Positions 44,207 to 54,300 of a DNA stretch of 64,000 bases are shown piece after piece. The stretch comes from Flavobacterium glycines (lineage in GTDB: Bacteria; Bacteroidota; Bacteroidia; Flavobacteriales; Flavobacteriaceae). The DNA is taken from assembly GCF_900100165.1 (NCBI RefSeq), contig NZ_FNEO01000010.1, positions 45,841-109,840 of the forward strand. Reading direction: 5' to 3'. The notes under the pieces were generated by a model. The model did not search any database. It was not told the DNA's origin and worked only from the letters and a program-made list of their open reading frames with translations. The translations under genes were made by a program, and so were the position numbers. How positions within the stretch are numbered: the first letter of the stretch is position 1; each line of letters opens with the position of its first letter.

Positions 44207-47200
44207 TTATCGCTTTAAAGAAAAGTGTCCTCTAAATTCTGTACCATTAAGCCGGATAACTATAAACCAATAATCTGATGCAGGTTCTTGATTACCAAGA
44301 TAAGTTCCATCCCAAGAAGAATTGGTTCTTAATTCTTTTATGAATTTTCCATATCGGTCAAATATTTTTATTCCAGTATTAGGTTTTAAATAAGCAAAAT
44401 CAATTGTCCAGCTATCATTATAACCATCATTGTTTGGAGTAAAGAATTTAGGAAAAGGAAGCTCTTCTTCAAAATTAATGCAATCTACAGCGGTGGCTTC
44501 CTGAATTATTATTGCAATAGGAATTCGTTCACTTTCGCAATTGTTTAAGTTTTGTGTTGCATAATAAGTAATTCCGTTTTTAAGTAAAGCTAAATCTGAT
44601 AAAGTTATGGAAGATGAAAGATCTTCATACCAATTAATATTTTGACCGGAAATAACAATGTCTTTAATTTTAGCATTTTTTTGAATGCAAAAAGTTTGTG
44701 GTGAATTGGCAAGTGGAGTTTGTGTATCCTGAATTTTCATAGTAACAGCTAATCTGTCACTTTCACAATTATTAAGAGTTTGTGTAGCATAATAGATTTT
44801 ACCATCCAGTAATAAAGTTGTTTCTGTTAAAATGTTTCCATTAGCAGGTTCATCATACCATTTGATATTTGAACCCAAAATACTAATATTTGCAATAGTC
44901 GCATTTTCGTCAATACAAAATTGTTGATTTTTATTTGCTATTGGTAATGGAGTATTATAAATTCGAATTGAAATAGGAGTTCTGTTACTTTCACAGCCGA
45001 TGGTTTGTGAAGCGTAATAGGTTTTATTGTCTTCTAGTAGAGTTGTGTTTGGTAAGCTAGCTGCAGAAAAATTGGAGTCGTACCACTTTATGTTTTGTCC
45101 TGAAATTTGAATATCCTCTAAAGTTGCGTTTTCCTTTGTACAGAATGATTGTGTTGGAGTTGCTATTGGAGCCGTAGGTGTATTAACAATAGAAACATGA
45201 ATTCCTAATCTTTCGCTTTCGCAATTATTTACAGTTTGCGAAGCATAATAGGTTTTATCGTTTTGTAAATTAGTTGTTTCGGTTAATAAAGTACCATTGT
45301 TTATAGCATTATACCATTTTATTGAACTTCCTGTAACAACGATATTTGAAATTGTTGGGTTTTGTGCAGTGCAAAATTGCTGATTTGCATTGCCCGTTGG
45401 CGTTAATGTATTTTGAATGTTAATTGTTACCGGAATTCTTTCACTTTCACAACTATTGATAGTTTGCGAAGCATAATACGTGATGCCGTTTTGAAGTGGA
45501 GTTATGTTTGTTAAAAGATTCCCGGCAATTAATGAATCGTACCATTTTATATTTTGTCCTGTTATACTAATTGAATTTAAAGTCGCATTTTGCTGTATGC
45601 AGAAAGTTTGTGGAGTTGTCGCAGTTGGTTTTTGAGTAAAATTTGTAAAAGGAATCAGGGTAACTGTAGTCGCATTTGAAACACAACCATTACTGTTTTT
45701 TACTTTAATAAAATAGGTTTTTGGATCAAGATTTGATTGCGTTGTATTTGTAGTCCAACTAATACCATTGTCAAAACTATATGCTGATGCAGTGCTGGTT
45801 ATTACAATAGTGCCTTTAGAATTATTACAATCAGGCTGAATAGTTGTGAATGTAGGATTGCCAGGATAATCTGTTGGTGCATTAATGGTTATAAGTACTG
45901 GCGCCGATTCGCAACCACTACTGTTTTTGACACGAACCAGATAGGTTCCGGGAATTAAATTACCAGAATTTGGATTGGTTGAATAATTTGCACCATTGTC
46001 AAAACTATATTGATAAGCCGTACTTGTAATTAAAATTGAACCAAACGGATTACTGCAGCTAATAGGATGCGTAACACTTAACGTTGGAGTTGAAGGAGCA
46101 TCTGAAGGGGTATTAATTATTGCTTTATATGCAACAGAGGGACATCCGTTGGTGTATTTTATTCTAATTAAATAATTTCCGGGTGATAAGCTAGCAGTAT
46201 TGTTGGCACTCCAAGTAGTGCCGTCATCAAAACTATATAGATTAGCAACCGTTGAAACCATAATGCTGCCTTTAGCTGAGTTACAGCCTATCGGGTCTGT
46301 TATAACAACCTGTGGAACTTCAGGAATTGTAGGTGCTGCGTCTATAGTTACTGGAGTACTCAGAGAAATACAACCTGAATTATTTTTAATCATTAAATTA
46401 TAAGTTCCCGGCGATAAATTAAATTTTGTATTGGATGTTCCAAATGTGAGTCCGTTATCAAAACTGTAAAGATCGGCTACTGTCTCAATAGAAATTGATC
46501 CTGTAAAATTGGTACAATTTGGCTGAATTGCTTTATAGACGGGAACCGGAAGTGGGGATACTGGTGAAATAGTGACTGAAGCAGCATCAGAAACACAACC
46601 CGATGAATTTTTAATTTTAACGAAATAAGTTCCAGGGAGAAGATCTGTTTTAGTGTTAGAAAAAACATAGGTTAATCCATTGTCATAACTATAAGTTGCA
46701 GCATTTGTTGTGATAGAGATAGAGCCTTTTGATGAGCTACAGTTGGGTTGGGTTGTTGTAAAAGTTGGAGCGGCAATTGTACTACCGGAACTCAAATTGA
46801 CAACTGTTGTTAAGGACTCGCAATTATAGGAATTGGTTTTGATTTTAACAATGTAAGTACCCTCTCCTACATTTATTTTTATTGGGTTTGTTGTCCAGCT
46901 GTTTCCATCATTAAAGCTATAACTTATGGCTGGTGTAGTTATGGTTATACTACCGTCAGTAGCTCCGCAAGAAGAAGGTTGAACTATCTGTACAGCAGGC
47001 GCTGCAGGAATTGCAGGAGGATTATTAATATAAGCATAGCTATTGTATGAGATACAACCTGATTTGTTTTTTATTAATACATTATAGGAGCCAGAAACTA
47101 AGTTTTTCTTTATAGCATTTGTAGTCCAAGTTGTTCCTCCATCAAAGCTATATTGGTCTGCCGTAGAATTTATTATTATAGTTCCTGAAGGTGTACTACA

Positions 47201-50200
47201 AGTAGGTTGTATGGAAGTTATATTAGGTGAGGGTAAGTAATATTTATTTATATAAAAATATTGTGAATTTGATTTACAACCTATTGCATTTTTGATGAGG
47301 ACAGTATAAGATGCAGATGTAGGATTTAGTAAAATGGGATTAGTAGTCCAAGTGGTACCTCCATCAAAACTATAGCTGTCAGCAGGGGTTGTAATGGTGA
47401 TGCTTCCTCCATTTCCACAACTGGGTTGTATCACTTTTACATTTGGATTGGGAAGATAATATGGATTAATAGATATTGATAAACTTCTAGATATACAGCC
47501 AGTTGCATTTTTTATTATTATATTATAATAGCCAGATGTAAGTCCGGAAAGAATTGGGTTTGTTGTCCAAGTATTACCATTGTCAAAGCTATAAGAAGCC
47601 GCAACTGTGGCAATAGTAATGCTTCCATTGACACCACAACTTGGTTGAATTACTGTAAAATCAGGATATGGTAAGTAATATTGATTTATGGTAGCAGAAG
47701 TACCATAAGGATTAGAGGTACATCCAGAAGTGTTTTTAATCATTAAAGTATAATATCCAGCATTTAGATTGGTAAATACTGAATTGGTACTCCAAGTTTT
47801 GCCGCCATCTATGCTGTATTGTGCTTCTGTTGAAGTAAAGGTTATGCTTCCTCCGTTTCCACAAGTGGGTTGTGTTGTTTTAAAAGTTGGGACAGGGAGA
47901 TAAAAAGTTTGAAGATATACCGAGTTATAGTTAGAAACACAACCTTGGCTGTTTTTAATTTTTGGGTAATAATATCCCGGCGAAAGATTCAAAAAAACTG
48001 GATTTGTTCCCCAACTAATCCCGTCTATGCTATAAAAATCAGCAATAGTATTGATTTTAATACTGCCTGCTGTTCCGCACGTTGGTTGTGTTATGGTGTA
48101 TTTGGGCTGTGCCAAATTAGAATTATCCATATAAATAGAGATGATATTGGAAGTACAACCATCTTTTTTTGTCATTAAATAGTAATATCCTTGTGTTAAA
48201 TTATTAAAAACATTATTTGTACTCCAGGTCGCACCATTATTTATAGTATAATAATCCGCAGTGGTGTTGAATGTAATATTGCCAATGTTCCCGCAGCTTG
48301 GATTGGTAATTGTATAATCTGGATCAGGAAGTTTTGGGGAATTAATAGAAATACTTATGTTGTTAGAAATACAACCTAATTTGTTTTTTATTACAATGGT
48401 ATAATATCCATAAGAATTAAGGTTTGATAAAGAAGAAGAAGTTCCCCAAGTATAGCCTCCATCAAAACTATAGAAATCTGCAATTGTATTTATGGTGATG
48501 CTGCCTGTAGTTGTACAAGTAGGTTGAACAACAGTGAAAGTAGGTGGATCTATATTTGGGTTATTTAAAGAAACATAATTTGGATAAGAGGTACAACCAA
48601 TACTATTTTTTGTTATTATTTGATAATTACCAGGAGGCAATGATTTAGAATTAAGAGTTGTCCAGGTTGTACCATTATCAAAACTATAAAAATCAGATAA
48701 TGAGTTAACTGTTATTTTTCCGTTTACACCACAAGTTGGCTGTTCGAAACTAATAGTTGGCTGGCTCAAGTAGGGTTGATATAAAGAAACATAGTTAGTA
48801 GAACTTATACATCCCGCACTGTTTTTAATTTTTATTTGATAGTTTCCAAAAGGTAAAACTTTAACATTATTACTAGTCCAAGTAAGTCCATTATCAAAAC
48901 TATAAGAATCTGCTATTGTAGTAATTGTAATGCTTCCGTCTTTTCCGCAAACAGGTTGCTCTGTTGTATATTGAGGATAGGAATTTTGAAAATCGGTTAA
49001 ATAAACATATGTATAATATGAAGTGCAACCGAAAGTGTTTTTAATCCCTAAAGAATAGCTTCCGGGATTTAAATTGCTCATTTTGTTGTTTGTAACCCAT
49101 GTACTTCCTCCGTCAAAAGTATAAAAATCTGAAAGTGTATTAATGGTAATACTTCCTTTTTCAGAACAAGCGGGTTGTGTTATTGTATAAGTTGGAGTTT
49201 CCAGCGTATTACTACTAAGGAGTACATTGTTGGCCGATGAAATGCAACCTTGTAAATCTTTGGTGCGAATTTTATAATTTCCGGGTAAAAGATTGGTGGC
49301 AACAGAATTATTAATCCAAGTTGCACCATCATCAAAACTATAATATGTAGATGGAGTTGTAATATTGATGCTTCCAGTATCTCCGCAAAATAAAGGATTT
49401 GTATAAGTATAATTTGGGTACAAAGTTGATGCCGCTGTGATAGTTACACTTTGAGAATAGGAAGTACATCCATTTATGGTTTTTATTTTTACTAAATAGA
49501 TACCGGGATACAAATTACTCCTTGTGTTGTTTGTGCTCCAGGTTGCGCCATCGTCAAAACTATATTGTGATGCCACTGAAGTTACTTTTATTGTTCCTGT
49601 GGAAGTAAAACAAGAGGGTTGTGTAATCTGTAAGACAGGAGATACAGCAGTTTGACTCGGTTCAATTGTAACAAGCGCATTACTGTTGCATCCAAAAGAA
49701 TCAGAAACAGAAACTGAATAATCTCCCAATGAAGTTACAGTTATACTTTGTGAGGTTTCTCCTGTGCTCCATAAGTACGAAGCCCCTGAAGATGCAGTCA
49801 ATACAGTGCTTCCTGAGCAAACATTTAAAATACCTGAAATAGTTGCTGTGGGGTTTCTTACCTCTAAATCAGCAGAAATTATTTTGTAACAAGTTGCATC
49901 TTTACTCACTCTGACATAAATTGAAGTACTTGAACTAGGGTAGCTTGTATAACTGGAAATAGCATTCAGATTGGCCTCTGCGTCGTTGTAATTTTTGAAA
50001 TAACTAAAATTTAAGCCTGTAGTAGAAGAAACCACTAAAGAATTTAATTTTGACAAATCAAAATTTTCATTTCCGTCATGATTAGCATCACATTGTGATA
50101 GTTTTGCAGTAGTTACATTAATGTTACAATTCGAAGTACAATTCAAAAAGGAAATATCCCACCCAGAATTTGCATCAGAATCTATTGCTGAATTAAATGT

Positions 50201-51439
50201 TGTACCCGTACAAGAAGTTCCGGAAATATCATAATCTACTTGTACGCCTACATTGTAGTTTGCATTGGTACTATTGGGAAAATCTACGGCATTTAGTGTG
50301 AAACAAAACTTTTTATTTGCTGTGTCTAGGCTTGAGGTTGTTGACGTACTATAAACAGAAACGTTATTACTGTTGTAAACATTTAAAGTAATTTTTTTTA
50401 CAGATGCAGAAATTCCTCCTGAATTAGGAATAGTATAAGTACCACATACTGAAACAGGTAAACCAGGACAAACTTTATTCAAAGGATCAAGTTCTACAGA
50501 ACCTTGAAGATTCTCTGCAGAATGCAATAAGCAAATATCATCAACATACATATACCCAAAATGTCCCCCCAATCCACATCTAGAAGCCATAAATTCTACT
50601 GTAAATTCTTCATTATTTGGGATTGATGAAATGTCTAAAAATCCAGATTGCCAATTAGTAGTATATAAGGTAACATAAGAAGAAGTTTGACTTGGAACTT
50701 TTGAGAAAATGCAGTTTTTTTCATCACCTACCAAACAAAATTCATTTACAACTACTTTATTTTTGTCTAAAATCCTTGCTTTTACAAATGCCTGGTTATC
50801 AGTGTGACTGTTGTCATACACGCTTTGTAATACAGCTTTATAATTGAATTTTAGATAATTTTCATTATTTGTTTTATACCTTTTACCTTGAACTATAGAA
50901 CCATAAGTAGAAGAGTTTTCATGATTAATTTTCAGTGCATACTGATCAAAGGCTTTAATATCTCCCATATATGGATCAACCAAATTTGCAGAAACACCAG
51001 TTGCCATAATATTCATATTATTAGGGTTGTAGCGATTAATATAGGAATCGGCGGTATTGGTTATCGATCGACATTGTGTTGGGCCAGGAGGATCGCCTAT
51101 GGTGTAAAGAAAGTTTTTAAGATAACTATTTTCGTTTACAGTTTCATATTGTTCAAAACCTCCATTAGTACACATTTCTGCTGCTTGAAGTATAGCTACT
51201 GTTTTTGAAGTTAAATTTTCATTTTTTGAACTCAGATTTATTTTTTTCAAATTCAGAATTTCTGCTTTCTTTTTTTCTTCCCGAATTTTAAAAAATTGTT
51301 TTTGCTTTTCTAAATCTTGTATTAAATGGCCATTTTTATCCTCAAATAAAAATTTATTGATCGTTTCTGAATTTATTTTTTGAGAAAAAATAAAAGTATA
51401 TTGATGTAATAAAATAAAAAGAAGTAAAATTCGCTTCAT
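44207..51439 (-). CDS. Giant surface protein with SprB-like repeats and T9SS type B sorting tail
   Basis: A 2410-residue exported protein. It starts with a signal peptide (to about IFSQ, 20). A mixed N-terminal region follows, with a carbohydrate- or jelly-roll-like segment, then one Ig-like unit. Next are 18 tandem repeats of about 73 residues, each with a QPxC start, a YSFDxGxTW core and an NxxGC end. Five tandem repeats of about 82 residues (QxFC ... IKWYD ... YYASQ ... CES) come next. The end, FFTPNNDGYNDSW ... DGTYLGNQEPASDYWF ... GHFSLKR, is the gliding-associated type B T9SS tail. It is likely an adhesin on the cell surface. The ATG at 51439 fits the signal peptide and a -7 box TACATTTG (minus strand, 51460-51467). 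Confidence 0.9.
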   Translation of the reverse strand: MKRILLLFILLHQYTFIFSQKINSETINKFLFEDKNGHLIQDLEKQKQFFKIREEKKKAEILNLKKINLSSKNENLTSKTVAILQAAEMCTNGGFEQYETVNENSYLKNFLYTIGDPPGPTQCRSITNTADSYINRYNPNNMNIMATGVSANLVDPYMGDIKAFDQYALKINHENSSTYGSIVQGKRYKTNNENYLKFNYKAVLQSVYDNSHTDNQAFVKARILDKNKVVVNEFCLVGDEKNCIFSKVPSQTSSYVTLYTTNWQSGFLDISSIPNNEEFTVEFMASRCGLGGHFGYMYVDDICLLHSAENLQGSVELDPLNKVCPGLPVSVCGTYTIPNSGGISASVKKITLNVYNSNNVSVYSTSTTSSLDTANKKFCFTLNAVDFPNSTNANYNVGVQVDYDISGTSCTGTTFNSAIDSDANSGWDISFLNCTSNCNINVTTAKLSQCDANHDGNENFDLSKLNSLVVSSTTGLNFSYFKNYNDAEANLNAISSYTSYPSSSTSIYVRVSKDATCYKIISADLEVRNPTATISGILNVCSGSTVLTASSGASYLWSTGETSQSITVTSLGDYSVSVSDSFGCNSNALVTIEPSQTAVSPVLQITQPSCFTSTGTIKVTSVASQYSFDDGATWSTNNTRSNLYPGIYLVKIKTINGCTSYSQSVTITAASTLYPNYTYTNPLFCGDTGSINITTPSTYYSFDDGATWINNSVATNLLPGNYKIRTKDLQGCISSANNVLLSSNTLETPTYTITQPACSEKGSITINTLSDFYTFDGGSTWVTNNKMSNLNPGSYSLGIKNTFGCTSYYTYVYLTDFQNSYPQYTTEQPVCGKDGSITITTIADSYSFDNGLTWTSNNVKVLPFGNYQIKIKNSAGCISSTNYVSLYQPYLSQPTISFEQPTCGVNGKITVNSLSDFYSFDNGTTWTTLNSKSLPPGNYQIITKNSIGCTSYPNYVSLNNPNIDPPTFTVVQPTCTTTGSITINTIADFYSFDGGYTWGTSSSLSNLNSYGYYTIVIKNKLGCISNNISISINSPKLPDPDYTITNPSCGNIGNITFNTTADYYTINNGATWSTNNVFNNLTQGYYYLMTKKDGCTSNIISIYMDNSNLAQPKYTITQPTCGTAGSIKINTIADFYSIDGISWGTNPVFLNLSPGYYYPKIKNSQGCVSNYNSVYLQTFYLPVPTFKTTQPTCGNGGSITFTSTEAQYSIDGGKTWSTNSVFTNLNAGYYTLMIKNTSGCTSNPYGTSATINQYYLPYPDFTVIQPSCGVNGSITIATVAASYSFDNGNTWTTNPILSGLTSGYYNIIIKNATGCISRSLSISINPYYLPNPNVKVIQPSCGNGGSITITTPADSYSFDGGTTWTTNPILLNPTSASYTVLIKNAIGCKSNSQYFYINKYYLPSPNITSIQPTCSTPSGTIIINSTADQYSFDGGTTWTTNAIKKNLVSGSYNVLIKNKSGCISYNSYAYINNPPAIPAAPAVQIVQPSSCGATDGSITITTPAISYSFNDGNSWTTNPIKINVGEGTYIVKIKTNSYNCESLTTVVNLSSGSTIAAPTFTTTQPNCSSSKGSISITTNAATYSYDNGLTYVFSNTKTDLLPGTYFVKIKNSSGCVSDAASVTISPVSPLPVPVYKAIQPNCTNFTGSISIETVADLYSFDNGLTFGTSNTKFNLSPGTYNLMIKNNSGCISLSTPVTIDAAPTIPEVPQVVITDPIGCNSAKGSIMVSTVANLYSFDDGTTWSANNTASLSPGNYLIRIKYTNGCPSVAYKAIINTPSDAPSTPTLSVTHPISCSNPFGSILITSTAYQYSFDNGANYSTNPNSGNLIPGTYLVRVKNSSGCESAPVLITINAPTDYPGNPTFTTIQPDCNNSKGTIVITSTASAYSFDNGISWTTNTTQSNLDPKTYFIKVKNSNGCVSNATTVTLIPFTNFTQKPTATTPQTFCIQQNATLNSISITGQNIKWYDSLIAGNLLTNITPLQNGITYYASQTINSCESERIPVTINIQNTLTPTGNANQQFCTAQNPTISNIVVTGSSIKWYNAINNGTLLTETTNLQNDKTYYASQTVNNCESERLGIHVSIVNTPTAPIATPTQSFCTKENATLEDIQISGQNIKWYDSNFSAASLPNTTLLEDNKTYYASQTIGCESNRTPISIRIYNTPLPIANKNQQFCIDENATIANISILGSNIKWYDEPANGNILTETTLLLDGKIYYATQTLNNCESDRLAVTMKIQDTQTPLANSPQTFCIQKNAKIKDIVISGQNINWYEDLSSSITLSDLALLKNGITYYATQNLNNCESERIPIAIIIQEATAVDCINFEEELPFPKFFTPNNDGYNDSWTIDFAYLKPNTGIKIFDRYGKFIKELRTNSSWDGTYLGNQEPASDYWFIVIRLNGTEFRGHFSLKR

Positions 51440-51560
51440 AAATAAGATTTTGCATATTGCAAATGTAATCAAATATCTACAAAACAGAGGTAAAGTTGGG
51501 TGTGAAAAAGAGAAACAATTCCCTTGAAGAGGTTTTAACCAAAAGTCTCTAAATAACCCC

Positions 51561-51568
51561 TATTTTTG
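51561..51568 (+). promoter_or_regulatory. -7 element of the radical SAM gene
   Basis: TATTTTTG fits TAnnTTTG exactly. Transcription would begin near 51575, about 11 bases before the TTG at 51586, which supports that start. Confidence 0.55.
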
Positions 51569-51585
51569 CACAAAATAATTTCCTT

Positions 51586-53784
51586 TTGAAAACAAAACTC
51601 TTTCTTGTTACTCCGCCATTTACCCAACTGAATACGCCGTATCCGGCAACAGCTTATATTAAAGGTTTTCTCAATACAATAAATGTAGAAGCAGTTCAGG
51701 CAGATTTAGGAATTGAGGTGATTTTGAAATTATTTTCGAAAGAAGGATTAACTGATTTGTTTCAGACCGGCAATTGCCAACCAATATCAGACAATTGCAA
51801 ACGAATCTTTGCTTTGCAGGACGAGTATATTAAAACGATTGATTCGGTAATTGCTTTTTTACAGGGGAAGAATCCAACCTTGGCATTACAAATTTGTCAG
51901 GAAAATTATTTACCGGAAGCATCCCGTTTTGCTCAATTAGAAGAATTGGATTGGGCATTTGGTACGATGGGCACGCAGGATAAGGCGAAACACTTAGCTA
52001 CTTTATATCTTGAAGATATTTCCGATTTTATTGTGGAATGTGTTGATTCAAATTTTGGTTTCAGCCGCTATGCCGAACGTTTGGGGCGAAGTGCCAATTC
52101 CTTTGATGAATTATATGAGGCTTTGCAACAGGAACTAACTTATATTGATAATATTCTTTTTTCGATTTTAAAAGAAAGAATTGAAACTATTGAACCTACA
52201 TTTTTTTTGATTTCAGTTCCTTTTCCGGGGAATTTATATAGTGCATTTCGTTGCGCACAATGGGTAAAACAACATTATCCTGAAATTAAAATTTCAATGG
52301 GAGGTGGTTTTCCTAATACCGAATTGCGTTCGCTTTCGGATGCCCGTGTTTTTGAGTTTTTTGATTTTATTACTTTGGATGATGGTGAAGTTCCTATTGA
52401 AGAATTAATTTCGAATGTAGAAAATCCTGATTACAATTTATTTAAAAGAACTTTTCTTTTAGAAAATGGAGCAGTAGTTTATAAAAACAATTCCACAAAA
52501 TCAGATTACAAGCAATTTCAGGTAGGAACTCCGGATTATTCCGATTTGCCTTTGGATAAATACATTTCGGTTATTGAAATTGTCAATCCGATGCATCGAA
52601 TGTGGAGTGACGGACGTTGGAATAAGCTCACCATGGCGCACGGATGCTATTGGGGTAAATGTACTTTTTGTGATATTTCATTAGATTATATTAAGATTTA
52701 CGAACCTGTAGCTGTAAGTTTACTTTGTGATCGTATCGAAGAATTGATTGCGCAAACAGGACAAAACGGTTTTCATTTTGTTGACGAAGCAGCTCCGCCT
52801 GCTTTAATGCGGGCTTTGGCATTGGAGATTCTTCGAAGAAAATTGTCTGTTACCTGGTGGACCAATATTCGATTTGAAAAAAGTTTCACACAGGATTTGT
52901 GTCTTTTATTAAAAGCTTCGGGCTGTATTGCTGTTTCGGGAGGTCTTGAAGTAGCTTCGGATAGATTATTGAAATTAATTGATAAAGGGGTAACGGTAGA
53001 GCAGGTGGCAAGGGTAACGCGCAATTTTACCCAGGCCGGAATTATGGTGCATGCTTATTTAATGTATGGTTATCCAACGCAAACAGTACAGGAAACCATT
53101 GATAGCCTCGAAATGGTACGTCAGTTGTTTGAAGCCGGAATTCTGCAATCGGGATTTTGGCATCAGTTTGCCATGACGGCGCATAGTCCTGTGGGATTGT
53201 ATCCTGAGAAATTCGGAGTTGTTCCAACTTCCCCTCCTCTGGAGGGGTTAGGGGTGGTTTTTGCCAATAATGATATTAATTATAAGGATAAAACAGGGAT
53301 TGATCATGATAAGTTTAGTTTTGGGTTGAAAAAATCACTCTTTAATTACATGCACGGTATCTGCTTTGATTTTGATTTGCAGGAATGGTTTGATTTTAAA
53401 ATTCCGAAAACAAAAATTCATCCCGATTTTATTTTTAATGCTTTAGAGTCAGATGTTGATTTTAATACAAAACCCAATGCAAAAGTAGTTTGGATTGGTG
53501 GAAAACCTTCATTCGAAAGTTTTACTAAAACGAAGAAAGGTCGTTCCTGGGAAATGATGAGTTTGACTTTTCATGATAAAAAAGAAAGTTTTACGATTCA
53601 AACCGCTAAAGCAGAAGGGGAATGGTTAGTGGCAATACTTCAAAAGATTGCTGTTGCAAATACTAAAACTTATACTTTTCAGGAAGTAAAAGCCGACTTT
53701 GAATGCAATTTAGAAGATTTTGAATTGTTTTGGCATTCTAAACCAATAAAAACTTTACGCGAATTTGGGCTTTTAGTGTTGTAG
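51586..53784 (+). CDS. B12-binding-domain radical SAM protein with CX4CX2C cluster motif
   Basis: A 732-residue protein starting at a TTG codon; no ATG lies near. The N-terminal part (about 1-300) resembles a cobalamin-binding Rossmann domain, with ISMGGGFPN and LDDGEVPIEELI. The radical SAM core starts GCYWGKCTFCD (353-363), where Cys354, Cys359 and Cys362 would hold the 4Fe-4S cluster. The spacing is CX4CX2C rather than the usual CX3CX2C. SGGLEVASDRLL and HAYLMYGYPTQT are core segments. The reaction is unknown, perhaps a methylation or rearrangement. Residues near 547-556 come from an inserted palindromic repeat. It is a single gene with its own terminator. Confidence 0.82.
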   Translation: MKTKLFLVTPPFTQLNTPYPATAYIKGFLNTINVEAVQADLGIEVILKLFSKEGLTDLFQTGNCQPISDNCKRIFALQDEYIKTIDSVIAFLQGKNPTLALQICQENYLPEASRFAQLEELDWAFGTMGTQDKAKHLATLYLEDISDFIVECVDSNFGFSRYAERLGRSANSFDELYEALQQELTYIDNILFSILKERIETIEPTFFLISVPFPGNLYSAFRCAQWVKQHYPEIKISMGGGFPNTELRSLSDARVFEFFDFITLDDGEVPIEELISNVENPDYNLFKRTFLLENGAVVYKNNSTKSDYKQFQVGTPDYSDLPLDKYISVIEIVNPMHRMWSDGRWNKLTMAHGCYWGKCTFCDISLDYIKIYEPVAVSLLCDRIEELIAQTGQNGFHFVDEAAPPALMRALALEILRRKLSVTWWTNIRFEKSFTQDLCLLLKASGCIAVSGGLEVASDRLLKLIDKGVTVEQVARVTRNFTQAGIMVHAYLMYGYPTQTVQETIDSLEMVRQLFEAGILQSGFWHQFAMTAHSPVGLYPEKFGVVPTSPPLEGLGVVFANNDINYKDKTGIDHDKFSFGLKKSLFNYMHGICFDFDLQEWFDFKIPKTKIHPDFIFNALESDVDFNTKPNAKVVWIGGKPSFESFTKTKKGRSWEMMSLTFHDKKESFTIQTAKAEGEWLVAILQKIAVANTKTYTFQEVKADFECNLEDFELFWHSKPIKTLREFGLLVL
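53231..53257. repeat. Palindromic repeat inserted in frame in the radical SAM gene
   Basis: CCCCTCC TCT GGAGGGG (53231-53247), then TTAGGGGTGG. This GC-rich palindrome stands out in an AT-rich gene, encodes SPPLEGLGV, and leaves the frame open on both sides. Such GGAGGGG palindromes are, from memory, a dispersed Bacteroidetes repeat normally found between genes. Confidence 0.65.
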
Positions 53785-53849
53785 CTAAATGAGTTTAATA
53801 TTCGTCTTCTTATTTACAGATAGATACTGACTTAGATAATTTATAATTG

Positions 53850-53872
53850 AAAGCCTCCTAAATGGAGGCTTT
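53850..53872 (+). terminator. Terminator of the radical SAM gene
   Basis: A 9-bp stem AAAGCCTCC / GGAGGCTTT, loop TAAAT, is followed by a T-run. The next 400 bases to the porin gene are T-rich and C-poor on the plus strand, with a small ACCCCT/AGGGGT hairpin near 53938-53959 and no gene. Confidence 0.88.
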
Positions 53873-54193
53873 TTGTTTTGCTTATTTGTACTTTTTTGAA
53901 TTATTTATATTTTAAAAAAAATATGTTTTTGATTAATACCCCTATTTTTTTAAGGGGTGTTTGTGTTTTTTTAATGTTTTTAAGTTTGTTTTTGTCTTTT
54001 TTGTGCTTGTTTTTTGTTTTTAAGTGTGTTTTTTAATGGGTGTTTTGTTTTTTTGATGTGAGGATAATTCCTTTTTTGGTATTGAAAAATAAAAAAAAAT
54101 CATTTTTTTTCAAATGAATAGTGCTTTTTGATAATTCTGCGTGAAAATTGATAAAAAGTTATATTTTTTCGATTCTCTAAAGTTTAAAGTTGA

Positions 54194-54201
54194 TAAATTT
54201 G
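54194..54201 (+). promoter_or_regulatory. Candidate -7 element of the porin gene
   Basis: TAAATTTG fits TAnnTTTG exactly; the -33 match is poor. The leader would be about 93 bases long. Confidence 0.4.
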
Positions 54202-54300
54202 CTTCAACAAAGGAGTTAAAAATGTATTAAAAACTGATGATAATATGTTAATATCGCCTTTTGAATGAAAATAATTTAAATAACCAAAACAAAATTAAAC

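Noticed and set aside
44207..51439. Regularly spaced repeats that could suggest a CRISPR array or DNA satellite
   Set aside because: Spacing is about 220 bases, the repeats diverge at DNA level, and the frame is open throughout; they are protein modules.
51440..51472. Longer start of the giant protein at 51472
   Set aside because: It overlaps the TACATTTG -7 box; the signal peptide begins at the ATG at 51439.
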